DNA of 64,000 nt from an uncultured Bacteroidia bacterium (GCA_903904515.1 CAIVCR010000068.1:53814-117813); one strand, 5' to 3'; positions 1-10,490 are shown, counted from the first letter of the stretch. The notes: generated by a model from the sequence alone, not told the origin. Numbers and translations are program-made.

Positions 1-661
1 GCATTAAGTCCCAGTGCTGTTCCATGATCAGTTGTTTTACCTCCGGAGCTTTGGCATAATCGATCGAGGCAATTACCACCTGGAAATACTGCCATGGATT
101 GGCGCCAGCCGGAAGCTGCTTCTCATACTCCTTGCGCGTCAAAGAAGATAATATTTTGGCATCGAGATGAAAAAAGTAGTCCAGACTCTCCTTCCACTGA
201 TCTTTCAGATTGGCCGGAGTCAAAATCAGAATACGCTTAATTTTCCCGCGTTGCACCAATTCCGAGATGATCAGACCAGCTTCAATGGTCTTTCCCAAAC
301 CAACATCATCGGCAATAAGCATCCGGGCCTCAGGTTTCTCCAAAGCTAATACGAGTGGAACCAACTGATAATTATACGGGATAACGGCAGACCGTTGTAA
401 ACTTAAAAAAGGTGCTGAACCATGCATCAGATCAAAACGATAGGCGTGCAATAGCATCCGTTGTGCATGGAAATCACCAATTTGGTCTTTGGAGATTTTG
501 TCAAGTTCCGCAGCTTTAATCTGCTCGACATCACGCAAGAAAACACGTTTGTCGTCAAAGTCTCCGTTGATTGGGGTGGCATATAATTCAATGTCATTAA
601 ATTCATCGATGCGCCACAGCCGATTGCGCATTTCGATGATCTGACCAAGTTGTAGATTCAT
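1..661 (-). CDS. SNF2/DEAD-like helicase, N-terminal part (3' end lies outside the window)
   Basis: Own translation of the minus strand from ATG at 661: MNLQLGQIIEMRNRLWRIDEFNDIELYATPINGD...MLIADDVGLGKTIEAGLIISELVQRGKIKRILILTPANLKDQWKESL; Walker A (DDVGLGKT) and motif Ia of SNF2 helicases. Open to the window edge. Confidence 0.85.
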   Translation of the reverse strand, partial: MNLQLGQIIEMRNRLWRIDEFNDIELYATPINGDFDDKRVFLRDVEQIKAAELDKISKDQIGDFHAQRMLLHAYRFDLMHGSAPFLSLQRSAVIPYNYQLVPLVLALEKPEARMLIADDVGLGKTIEAGLIISELVQRGKIKRILILTPANLKDQWKESLDYFFHLDAKILSSLTRKEYEKQLPAGANPWQYFQVVIASIDYAKAPEVKQLIMEQHWDLM

Positions 662-1065
662 AGTATTTAGGGGCACTTTAGGTACTTAATAATCAACCGT
701 TAGAAGGAATTAAAATCGTAAGAAGGTATAATATCCCCCAATGTAAAGCCCAGTTTTAACCCTTTAATGTGATAATGTCAAATGTAAGAAATTAAGAGTG
801 ACGAAAACCAATATCAAACATAAAATTTACATGTATAGACCCGGGGGTAATTTGGCAAGGTAGATTTATCCTGTGAGAAGGTGGAAAACCCTAATGATTA
901 ATTAAAATACAATGAGGATTGCTTGAATTTAATCGTTTATAACCTTTACCTTATTATGAAATATCCTTATACACCGGTGGGGTACTGTTTCACATAATCG
1001 GTACAATTTAACTCACCTTATTTTCCAATCATTATAGAACTAGACAATTACTTTATTGGATCTTC

Positions 1066-1407
1066 TTATAGTGGCTGTTGGTCCAGTGGAGCCTCTCCCA
1101 GCCAAGATTTCAGTAATCTAACCTGGTAAATCAAGAATCGCACATACATGATCTCAGACATATCGTTTTCTGTTTGCTCTGGTAAACGCACCCTTCCACC
1201 TGTATATTTGATAAATCGGTTAATGGTTCCTTCCCTATCTTCATTGGCATCATCGATTTCATTCAACCTGTTCAGAACTTCATCAACAGTCATTCCACTA
1301 ACATCAAAATATTTCCTAACACCTATTATTAAATCTTCGTACTCAGAATTACCTAATCTTGAATAAACATTATCGAATAATTTATCTGTGAAGGCGTATG
1401 TTCCCAT
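1066..1407 (-). CDS. hypothetical protein (113 aa)
   Basis: ORF track; plausible composition, no recognised motif. Confidence 0.5.
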   Translation of the reverse strand: MGTYAFTDKLFDNVYSRLGNSEYEDLIIGVRKYFDVSGMTVDEVLNRLNEIDDANEDREGTINRFIKYTGGRVRLPEQTENDMSEIMYVRFLIYQVRLLKSWLGEAPLDQQPL

Positions 1408-2138
1408 CGTTTAAATTTTAAGATTAATAATTAATGACTTAATAGAATATGAAATATTTAGTCTATATGAACATTTCAATCATCCTCAACTAAAATGGAG
1501 ATGAATCAACTTTGGCAAGGGAGAATCAATATAAAACGGGACAAGATACTCAATGGGACAAAGGTGTCCAATTTTCAAAGATCATCTTAGGTAATAAAAT
1601 TAAGTTCAATCGCTAAATCATTGTTTTATGTTATTTACTCCTAGGTGAAAATAAACAATGAGATACCCAATTCTCAATAATTACTATTTTTTCAATCCAG
1701 AATGCAAAGACATCTTTATGTTTTGAATATCAACATGTTATTTACTTATTGGATTTTCATTGTCCCATAGTTGGCCATCACCAAGAAGGCCAAATTCAAC
1801 CAGTTAAAGAGCGAACCCATCTATTAACATGCTGACAATCTATTTATTGATGAATCTCTGGGTATTGAGTTATCCAGGGATTTCTTGTTATGACCCATTG
1901 GCACATAGGCGACCATCTTAATATTCAAGTATTGGCACATTTATACATACTAAATATCTTGCAAATTATTAGCCTCATTGCTACCCAGTATAATATACAA
2001 ATGGGCAATTGGTGATCTTCAAAATCGACAATTTCATCAATTTTGCCTACTGCATATTTTCACTCTTAGTGACAATTATACCCCAATATTTACCATTATC
2101 TTCCGGAGTTCTAATTTCTTAAGTTGATGCCAACGAAA

Positions 2139-2165
2139 AAGGGTGTAGTACAATGCTACACCCTT
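2139..2165 (-). terminator. Rho-independent-like hairpin, oriented for the minus strand
   Basis: AAGGGTGTAG-tacaatg-CTACACCCTT, perfect 10-bp stem; minus strand continues TTTTTCG. Confidence 0.5.
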
Positions 2166-2236
2166 AATCCTAATCTAATAGAGATTAATTGGCTGAATTT
2201 TTAATTTATTGTATAATCACCAAGTTGGACCTTTGG

Positions 2237-2398
2237 TCACAAACAACATATTTCTATAAAATCCTGGATGGAGGCATTTTGAAATGCCACACTTTTTTCG
2301 ATACTAATCATTAGTATAGGATCCCATATTAAATCATCCTCATAAAACTCCTCGATAATGGAATGTACTTTGTGATTGAATGGCCTTTTTAAGCCCAT
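2237..2398 (-). CDS. possible small ORF or gene remnant (53 aa)
   Basis: Own translation MGLKRPFNHKVHSIIEEFYEDDLIWDPILMISIEKSVAFQNASIQDFIEICCL*; protein-like composition, below the ORF track length cut-off. Confidence 0.25.
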   Translation of the reverse strand: MGLKRPFNHKVHSIIEEFYEDDLIWDPILMISIEKSVAFQNASIQDFIEICCL

Positions 2399-2869
2399 AT
2401 TGGCAAGGTAGCAGTCCGATCTGAGCGAACTGAAAACACTATTCCGATCACCCGGCTTGAGGAGGGGTGAGCATTATAGGTCAATGAACTTGTAAAATAT
2501 TTTTTTGAAAGCCCCATTTGGTATTTAATTAATTTTCGCTTAAGTCATAATTCTTTATCAACAGTAAATATATAAAGATTGACGTAAATTTTACTTCCCA
2601 AAAATCAATTTTTATTTTACATCAATCCAAAAGCCACGCGGGTTATACAATTGAATATAATCACATTAGCACATCCCTCCGATGAACTTTGCAGCAAATA
2701 GTTTGTTGAATCTCTGTATCCTTACACTACGACTTAAATCCAACACGTTGGGAATCCTGTGTCGGATACCATGATCTATTGATTGGTTAGAAATGATTTA
2801 TGATCTGGCTAAAAGCTGAATTATTAATCTGACTGTAAATGGTTTAACTTAAATTAACACCTCTTTAAA

Positions 2870-4300
2870 ATGAAAAAACACACCCCCCGCTTTGACTGGA
2901 ACGGAATCGACCTGGAAGCGCTGCGCCTGGTGATGGACAAGCCCGCAGATAGTGCTATCGAGGCGATCTTTGAATCAAAATCGATGGAGCATCTGCGTAC
3001 CTTGCTGGTGGAGATGGCAGCGAACGACAGTTTGGTTTCCAATGAATTACCAAAACCCATGCACGATTTTGTACAGGAAGAATTGAGCATTCGCTTCTCT
3101 CCGGAGGACATAGAACTTTTTAAAGAGGCTCATGAAGTTTGGAAAGAGAAAGGTACTAAATTCATTCTTATTTTGCTATTCAGAGCCTTACCTTATACAT
3201 ACATGGCCGAAAAGCCGGCTAATGTACTTCGAATGACAAAGCTGCTTATTACTCAACCAGAACGAAGGGTCTTTGAAACTGCTCAGTTTGTGTTCGATGT
3301 TATGGACGAAAATTGGTGGGAGCCCGATAAAAGGGGAATTCTTACTGCATTAAAGGTCAGAATAATGCACGCAGCAATGCGAAAAGTGATTCTTGACAAT
3401 ACCTATGGCGAGGAGTGGAATGAGGCTTGGGGAAAACCCATCAGCCAGGAGGACCTGGTAGCTACAAACCAGGTGTTTTCGCTTGAATTCTTTAAGGGAA
3501 TGGAATTGCTGGGTGACCCGCTGACCCCTCAGGAACAGAAAGCATGGTTTCACACCTGGAAAACCATAGGCAGCATTATGGGTGTTCAGGACGATCTGCT
3601 CAGCAAAGATGTAGCCGAAGCATGGTCATTACAACATGCTGTTTATAACCATCTGTTTAGTGACAAAACAGTTTCCGGGATACCTTTAACAAAGGCCCTA
3701 GTCGAAACCCTGCACCATTTTCACCTGCCATTAAAGTTAATCCTGCTGGTAATGAAACGGATGCTTGCAGATGATCAATTCCCCGATTGTTTCGAACGTA
3801 TGCTTGGCCCATCCTATGAAAAAGATTTTCCTGAAGTTTTTTTCAAACCTAATACGGACGATGAAAAAATCGCTAATGATAAACTATTAAATACCCACTT
3901 AGTTGTCAATTTGAAGATATATCATCAAACCATACAGGATAAAAAGGGTGATTTTATTAAGAAAGCTCCAAATCAGGGAATTGTCGAACAACTGATGGCT
4001 CTGGTATTGAAAATCCTGTCCCTTCTTTTAAAACAAAAAACTATCCTGGAAATTCACCATGATAATCTTGATAAGGTTCTATACCCCAAAGGGGAAGATA
4101 AAACAATAGAAGAAATAGGAGAAGAGGTGATCATGGAATCGATGTCGGCGTTAAGCGGAATTATAATTGGCATTCTCTCCGTTCATTTCAGAGAAGGTAA
4201 ACAATCGGGTTTTAGAATACCTAAAACACTAAGGGCAAACTGGGCACGCACAGGAAAAAGGGGGAAATCATGGATCTGGAATATCGGAAATCGATTGTAA
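2870..4300 (+). CDS. MpaB/latex-clearing-protein-like oxygenase (DUF2236 family)
   Basis: Motif order RALPYTYM...RRVFETAQFVFDVM...ALKVRIMHAAMR...EDLVATNQVFSLEFFKGMELLG...W...G consistent with the MpaB/Lcp haem oxygenase family. Confidence 0.75.
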   Translation: MKKHTPRFDWNGIDLEALRLVMDKPADSAIEAIFESKSMEHLRTLLVEMAANDSLVSNELPKPMHDFVQEELSIRFSPEDIELFKEAHEVWKEKGTKFILILLFRALPYTYMAEKPANVLRMTKLLITQPERRVFETAQFVFDVMDENWWEPDKRGILTALKVRIMHAAMRKVILDNTYGEEWNEAWGKPISQEDLVATNQVFSLEFFKGMELLGDPLTPQEQKAWFHTWKTIGSIMGVQDDLLSKDVAEAWSLQHAVYNHLFSDKTVSGIPLTKALVETLHHFHLPLKLILLVMKRMLADDQFPDCFERMLGPSYEKDFPEVFFKPNTDDEKIANDKLLNTHLVVNLKIYHQTIQDKKGDFIKKAPNQGIVEQLMALVLKILSLLLKQKTILEIHHDNLDKVLYPKGEDKTIEEIGEEVIMESMSALSGIIIGILSVHFREGKQSGFRIPKTLRANWARTGKRGKSWIWNIGNRL

Positions 4301-5121
4301 GTTATTACGACAATACCCGCCTTGATTATCGGGTACTCTGGTTTGGTAAAAAGAACAGAGCCGTACACTTTGGCTATTACGACCATGAAGTAAGGTCTCA
4401 CTCATCGGCACTTTTAAATCTGAATAAGGTAATGGCTTTAAAAGGGGGAGTCAAAGACGGCGACATCATTCTTGACGCCGGATGTGGCCAGGGAGGAAGT
4501 TCTCTGTGGCTGGCTGAAAAATATGATGTTCAGGTGACAGGCATTACGTTGGTGCCACACCAGGTCAAGAAGGGGCAAAAAACGGCCCTCAAAAGTCAAT
4601 TGAACCATCGGGTGAAATTTTTTGAGCAGGATTATGCAAATACCAGCTTTAAAGACGAATCATTTTCGTTGATCTGGGCCTGTGAAAGTATGTGTCATGC
4701 AAAGGAGAAATTAAATTTCTACAAAGAGGCATTCAGATTGCTTAAGCCAGGGGGCCGATTGATTTGTGCCGATTATTTCAGAACGGAACGAATACTGCCT
4801 CCGGAAGGAGAAAAGCTTTTGCACGAATGGCTGGATGGCTGGTCAATAAATGATCTGGACACCTTTTCGGAACACAAGAGTAATGCTGAACAATGTGGTT
4901 TTATTCAATTTGAAATTGAAGATATCACCAAATTCACCAGGCCTTCACTCCGACACTTACACTCTATGGCAAGCAAATTATGGAAATTTGGCAGATTTCT
5001 GAAAGTTATCGGGCTTCGGAATAAGGTAAATCACGGGAATCACTACAGTTCCATCAAACAATTCGAGGCTTTGGAAAATAAGTTGTGGTATTATGGATTA
5101 TTATCTTTAAAAAAAGGTTGA
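4270..5121 (+). CDS. SAM-dependent methyltransferase (class I, tocopherol/cyclopropane-synthase-like)
   Basis: ILDAGCGQGGSSLWLAE motif I, later LLKPGGRLICADYF; overlaps the upstream gene by 31 bp. Confidence 0.88.
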   Translation: MDLEYRKSIVSYYDNTRLDYRVLWFGKKNRAVHFGYYDHEVRSHSSALLNLNKVMALKGGVKDGDIILDAGCGQGGSSLWLAEKYDVQVTGITLVPHQVKKGQKTALKSQLNHRVKFFEQDYANTSFKDESFSLIWACESMCHAKEKLNFYKEAFRLLKPGGRLICADYFRTERILPPEGEKLLHEWLDGWSINDLDTFSEHKSNAEQCGFIQFEIEDITKFTRPSLRHLHSMASKLWKFGRFLKVIGLRNKVNHGNHYSSIKQFEALENKLWYYGLLSLKKG

Positions 5122-5123
5122 AA

Positions 5124-8100
5124 ATGAGTTCATCTGAAGGACAAATTATCCACTCTGGCTACACAGTAGTCAGATCGCTCTTTAAGAATGAGCGAAATGA
5201 GATTATCATGGCCCACCGCATCTCCGACAAAAAGAAAGTGGTTTTGAAACAATCTGTTTTGTTAAATGAAAATTTTTTAAAAATTTCAAAATTAGGTCAT
5301 GAATACGATATCCTTAAAGATATGGATCATGCAGGAATTCCGAAAGTTTTTGAGATTTTATTTGATGGCAAGACGGTTGCCATGGTTCAGGAGTACATCG
5401 ATGGAACAAACTTAAGAAAACTGATTTTCGAAAAGCAGATCAGTCGGACCGAGGCGCTGAACATCGCAATTCAACTTGCTGACATACTACACTATATCCA
5501 TCAAAATGGGGTAATCCACAAAGACATAAACTCCGGCAATCTCATGATTACAAAGGATGGCATCTTAAAATTACTCGATTTTGGCATTTCATCCAATCTT
5601 TACATCGAAACCAATGAAATTTTAAATGTCGATCAGATTGAAGGCACACTGACCTATATTTCACCTGAACAAACCGGCAGGACTGCCTATTCGGTAACTC
5701 ACAGCTGTGATTTTTATTCTTTTGGAGTGTTGCTCTACGAACTCCTGGCGGGTAAACCACCGTTCGATTCTATTGATCCACTTGAAGTCATCCATTTTCA
5801 TCTGTCCAGAAATCCGATTCCTTTGACCTCCATAATACCCGATTTACCCAAAGGATTGGACATGGTGGTTGCCAAGCTGATGGAAAAAAATCCGGATGAA
5901 AGGTATCATAGCGCCGCCGGATTAAAATCTGATCTTATGACCATCAGGAGGCACTACATTTCAAAAGAGCAATTACATAACTTCAAGGCCGGCTCAAAAG
6001 ATCAAATCGGGCACTACAAACAAAGCCAGAAATTATATGGCCGGGAAGATGAATTAAATGAATTGATAGGCTACTACAAAAATCTGCAACAACTAAAGTC
6101 GATGCTTATTTTGGTGGCAGGCTATTCCGGTGTTGGGAAATCGGAGCTGATCAGACATATTAAATTCCCGATTATTCAGGATAAGGGGACTTTTATCAGT
6201 GGAAAGTTCGATCAGTTTAAAAAAGATATCCCTTACTATGCCTTTATTGAAGCTATTCAGGAATTTATTAAAAATCTGCTGGCCGAATCTGCGGATAAAA
6301 TTAACCATTGGAGGGAGCGCATTACGGTAGCTTTAGGTGATAATGCCGGGTTAATCACCGAAGTAATCCCTCAGCTTTCAAGGATAATTGAAAAACAACC
6401 CTTAGTTCCTAAATTACAGCCGGCTGAGCAGGAAGCCCGGTTTCACATGGTGCTTCTCGATTTTATCTATGCTTTCAGCACTATTGAAAACCCGCTGGTC
6501 ATCTTTTTGGACGACCTTCAATGGGCTGACTTGTCTTCCCTGAACCTGGTCAAACGGATATTGGAAAATCCACGGCAGGAGAACATTCTGATTCTTGGGG
6601 CCTACCGCGATAATGAAGTTGAAAAAGGTCACCCGTTACTAATTACCTTAAAACAGATTAATGAATCAAATTGTCTGGTAAAAGTCATTCATATAATGCC
6701 CTTAAGCGAGGAGACCACCTGCCGGATAACCGCAGACTCATTCGGAATGGATCAGGTTCAGGCCAATGAATTAGGAAGTCATGTTTTTGGAAAAACCAAA
6801 GGCAATCCCTTCTTCATCCATAGCTTTCTAAAATCACTCTATGATAAAAAGCTGGTAAAAAAAGATTCGTCTGAAAAATGGATCTGGAAACAGCAAGAAA
6901 TTGATGAATTAGGCTATACCGACAACGTTATCGATCTGATGACAGAAGGACTGATTACCTTACCAAAACATACCCAGGAGATTCTGAAATATGCTGCAGT
7001 TCTTGGCAACACATTTAATCTCGCTGATCTGGCTGATATCACTGAAACATCACAAACAAAGGTTTACACCGACCTGAAGCCAGCCATTATTGGAGGCTAC
7101 ATCAACTCAAACGACAATAAATACAGGGCATTGGCATTAAGTTCATTCAGGAAGGATAGTCATCCTGATCATCAGTTTTCAGTTGAAACTGCCCGGTTTA
7201 CCTTTAGTCACGACAAAGTGCAGCAGTCGGCTTACAATTCAATAGCTTCCAACTCACTTGCCGCATTACATCTTCGGATCGGAAGATTACTCTTACAGAA
7301 CAGAGCCGAATCCTTTATCCAGGAGGGGATATTTGAATTATTAAATCATTTTGCAATAAGTTACCAGCTGATTGAAAATAAGAACGAAAAAGAGAGAATC
7401 GCTCAGCTATGTTTGATTGCAGGGAGAAAAGCCAAAGATTCGACCTCCTATAATTTCGGCGTCCATTTCTTAAAAGTGGCAAAATATTTACTCGGAAATA
7501 ACAGTTGGGAGAAGAACTACTCGCTGACTTATGATGTATTGTCGGAACTGGGAGAATGTGAATATTTAAATGACAATCAAATAGATGCTGAAATATATTT
7601 CAATGAAATAGTGGGTAATGCCCGCACAAAATTTGAAAAATTAAAAGTCTATTATATTCATTCATCCCTGTATCTGAAAATTGGAAATACCAGTGAATCA
7701 CTCCGCATTGGACTTGAAGCGGTAAAACTCTACGACATTCGCTTTCCTGAAAACAAAACAGCAATTAAGGTTGCAACTTTGTTTAAGATGGCAAAATACC
7801 TGTTTTCCTTCTCCACTAAATACAGAAACCCCGAACCTCTGTTCCACCTGCGGGACTGCAAGGATGAAGAAATTATTGCACTCAATAAATTTCTGATCGA
7901 CGTGGCTACAAGTGCCTACCAGCAGGATCAGAATCTGATGATGCTCGTGATCTTCAAGATAGTTAAATTATATCTCGAAAAAGGATTTACTGATGCCAGT
8001 GGCTGGGGGTTCTCCGGATTTTCGGTGGTTGTTCTCTCTGCCCTGAAGATGCAAAAAAGAGGGTTTAACCTTTGGGAAATCACCATGAAGCTTCACCAGA

Positions 8101-10490
8101 AAACACACTCCCCACTTATCAGATGGAGACTGAGCTACACGGTATTAGCTTTTTATAATCACTGGAAAAGTCCTATTCGTGAAGGCTATAACGACAATCT
8201 GGAGACCATTAAAGCCTGCGTATTGAATGGTGATCATATCTTCACGGGATATTCTGTTGCCTTATACTTAAGATCAAGGATTGTAGCAGGTGACAATCTG
8301 AAAGAAATTATAGAAACCTCTGAAGAGCATTTATCACTGATCAGGAATAGGAAAGGGGGACTGGATTTTTTTCAATGCTTCCAACAGCTTGCGAAAGCAT
8401 TGAACGGTCAGACTAACGGTAGCAGCTGGGATGATGCAACTTTTAGCAGCTTCGAAACTTTGGAACGGCTGAACAAGGAAGGGAATATGACAAAGCTTGC
8501 TTTTTATCATGTAGCAGAAAGCTCCCATCTCTACCTCTTCGGCCAACCCAGAAAGGCTCTTGAAACCAGTCAGATTGTCCTTAAATATTCGGCTAATTTC
8601 CTGGGCGACATGCTCGAGGTATTTCATGCCGTTTTTACGTCACTTTCCATCTCTTCCTGTTTTGAAGAGATGAATTCCATCGAGAAGAAAAAATATCTGA
8701 AAGTATTTAAAAAGCATATTCATGACCTGAAACTTTGGGCAAAAGGTTGTCCTGAGAATTATGGACCGCACTACGCCCTGTTACAAGCTGAATTTTTCGC
8801 GCTAAATAACAGGTTTGAAAGAGCAATGCTGTTCTATGAACAAGCGATTAAATTAGCTTCAATGAACCGAATAACATACATTGAAGCTATTGCAAATGAA
8901 AGAATTGCCAGTATTTGTGCGAAAAGACAGCTGACCAAACAACGGCAAATTTATCTCACAGATGCCTGGGAAGCGTACCAAAAATGGGGTGCATACGGCA
9001 AATGCAGGCAACTTGAAGAGTTGCATCCGGATTTCTTGAAATCACAACTAAATATTGAAATAAAAGAGAAATCCGGGATCTACGCAGGCACTTTTGCTTC
9101 AAGCACCACAGCTCTCGACCTGGCGAGTGTTTTAAAAGCTTCACAAAGTATCGCGATGGAGGTGAAATATGATGAATTACTGAATAAGCTGATGCATATT
9201 ACTATTGAAAATGCAGGAGCGGAAAGAGGATGTTTGCTGCTTTCAATTGGTAATCAGCTATGTATTGAAGCAATAGGTATAACCGGCACAAATGAGATTG
9301 AAATTCTCCCTTCTGTTCCTTTGAGCGAGATGGATATCGTTCCAAATTCAATCGTGAATTATTGCTGGCGGTCGGAAGAAAATTTAGTAGTTAATGATGC
9401 ACTCAACGAAGAGCGATTTAATTTCGATCCTTATATTCAGAAATTTAAAATATTATCGGTTCTCTGCCTGCCAATTAAGGCTCAGGGAAAATTAACCGGA
9501 TTACTTTACCTTGAAAACAGACTTTTGAAAGGCGTTTTTAACAAAAACAGAATTGATCTGCTGCAAATGCTGTCCGGACAGATAGGAATTTCTATTGAAA
9601 ACGCCTTGCTTTATGAGAACCTCGAAGAAAAAGTAGCAGAGCGGACTAAAGAAATTGAAAAAGCGTATTCCGAGCTTAAAGATGCGCAGGCACTCCTGAT
9701 CCAATCCGAAAAAATGGCTTCTTTAGGCGAACTTACCGCAGGCATCGCCCACGAGATTCAGAACCCTTTGAACTTTGTGAATAATTTTTCGGAAATAAAT
9801 GGAGAATTGATTGATGAGTTGATTCAGGAAATTGAAAGTGGCAATCTGGATGAAGTAAAAGCCCTTGCCAATGATATTGCTGACAACGAACAAAAGATCT
9901 CACAACATGGGAAACGTGCGGAGGCGATTGTGAAAGGGATGCTCCAGCACAGTCGCAGCAGTACCGGAGTCAAAGAACCATGCAATATCAATGCACTGGC
10001 TGACGAATATTTACGGCTGGCTTATCATGGATTAAAGGCAAAAGATAATTCATTCAATGCTTCGATGATAACCGATTTTGATCCGACAATCGGAGCTATT
10101 AATATCATTCCTCAGGATATAGGCCGCGTAATTCTGAATTTGATTTCCAATGCGTTTTATGCCATAAATGTAAAGACGCAGCACGCGGTAGAGACGCAGC
10201 ACGCTGTAGAGACGCAGCGCGCTACGTCTCTACAGCCATACGAACCCACGGTCTGGGTTTCTACAAAAAAATCAGGAAATCATATCGAAATCCATGTTAA
10301 AGATAACGGTCCCGGCATACCGGCCCACATCCTTGAAAAGATCTTTCACCCCTTCTTTACCACCAAACCAGCCGGTGAAGGGACGGGGTTAGGATTATCG
10401 ATGAGTTATGATATTGTAAAGGCGCATGGCGGAGAAATTAAGGTGGATACAAAAGAGGGAGAGTTTACAGAATTCATTTTAGTGCTGTAA
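5124..10490 (+). CDS. Ser/Thr protein kinase - AAA ATPase - GAF - histidine kinase hybrid
   Basis: Kinase HKDINSGNLMI/LLDFGISS; Walker A GYSGVGKS and Walker B LVIFLDDLQWAD; GAF-like region; HisKA LGELTAGIAHEIQNPLNFVNNF; HATPase VKDNGPGIP/GTGLGLSMSYDIVKAHGG. Track ORF starts at 5085; the likely start MSSSEG is at 5124. Confidence 0.93.
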   Translation: MSSSEGQIIHSGYTVVRSLFKNERNEIIMAHRISDKKKVVLKQSVLLNENFLKISKLGHEYDILKDMDHAGIPKVFEILFDGKTVAMVQEYIDGTNLRKLIFEKQISRTEALNIAIQLADILHYIHQNGVIHKDINSGNLMITKDGILKLLDFGISSNLYIETNEILNVDQIEGTLTYISPEQTGRTAYSVTHSCDFYSFGVLLYELLAGKPPFDSIDPLEVIHFHLSRNPIPLTSIIPDLPKGLDMVVAKLMEKNPDERYHSAAGLKSDLMTIRRHYISKEQLHNFKAGSKDQIGHYKQSQKLYGREDELNELIGYYKNLQQLKSMLILVAGYSGVGKSELIRHIKFPIIQDKGTFISGKFDQFKKDIPYYAFIEAIQEFIKNLLAESADKINHWRERITVALGDNAGLITEVIPQLSRIIEKQPLVPKLQPAEQEARFHMVLLDFIYAFSTIENPLVIFLDDLQWADLSSLNLVKRILENPRQENILILGAYRDNEVEKGHPLLITLKQINESNCLVKVIHIMPLSEETTCRITADSFGMDQVQANELGSHVFGKTKGNPFFIHSFLKSLYDKKLVKKDSSEKWIWKQQEIDELGYTDNVIDLMTEGLITLPKHTQEILKYAAVLGNTFNLADLADITETSQTKVYTDLKPAIIGGYINSNDNKYRALALSSFRKDSHPDHQFSVETARFTFSHDKVQQSAYNSIASNSLAALHLRIGRLLLQNRAESFIQEGIFELLNHFAISYQLIENKNEKERIAQLCLIAGRKAKDSTSYNFGVHFLKVAKYLLGNNSWEKNYSLTYDVLSELGECEYLNDNQIDAEIYFNEIVGNARTKFEKLKVYYIHSSLYLKIGNTSESLRIGLEAVKLYDIRFPENKTAIKVATLFKMAKYLFSFSTKYRNPEPLFHLRDCKDEEIIALNKFLIDVATSAYQQDQNLMMLVIFKIVKLYLEKGFTDASGWGFSGFSVVVLSALKMQKRGFNLWEITMKLHQKTHSPLIRWRLSYTVLAFYNHWKSPIREGYNDNLETIKACVLNGDHIFTGYSVALYLRSRIVAGDNLKEIIETSEEHLSLIRNRKGGLDFFQCFQQLAKALNGQTNGSSWDDATFSSFETLERLNKEGNMTKLAFYHVAESSHLYLFGQPRKALETSQIVLKYSANFLGDMLEVFHAVFTSLSISSCFEEMNSIEKKKYLKVFKKHIHDLKLWAKGCPENYGPHYALLQAEFFALNNRFERAMLFYEQAIKLASMNRITYIEAIANERIASICAKRQLTKQRQIYLTDAWEAYQKWGAYGKCRQLEELHPDFLKSQLNIEIKEKSGIYAGTFASSTTALDLASVLKASQSIAMEVKYDELLNKLMHITIENAGAERGCLLLSIGNQLCIEAIGITGTNEIEILPSVPLSEMDIVPNSIVNYCWRSEENLVVNDALNEERFNFDPYIQKFKILSVLCLPIKAQGKLTGLLYLENRLLKGVFNKNRIDLLQMLSGQIGISIENALLYENLEEKVAERTKEIEKAYSELKDAQALLIQSEKMASLGELTAGIAHEIQNPLNFVNNFSEINGELIDELIQEIESGNLDEVKALANDIADNEQKISQHGKRAEAIVKGMLQHSRSSTGVKEPCNINALADEYLRLAYHGLKAKDNSFNASMITDFDPTIGAINIIPQDIGRVILNLISNAFYAINVKTQHAVETQHAVETQRATSLQPYEPTVWVSTKKSGNHIEIHVKDNGPGIPAHILEKIFHPFFTTKPAGEGTGLGLSMSYDIVKAHGGEIKVDTKEGEFTEFILVL
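10171..10233. repeat. GTAGAGACGCAGCACGCT-type repeat cluster ending in its inverted arm, inside the hybrid kinase CDS
   Basis: Units (t)aaagacgcagcacgcg, gtagagacgcagcacgct, gtagagacgcagcgcgct followed by acgtctctac. Confidence 0.85.
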
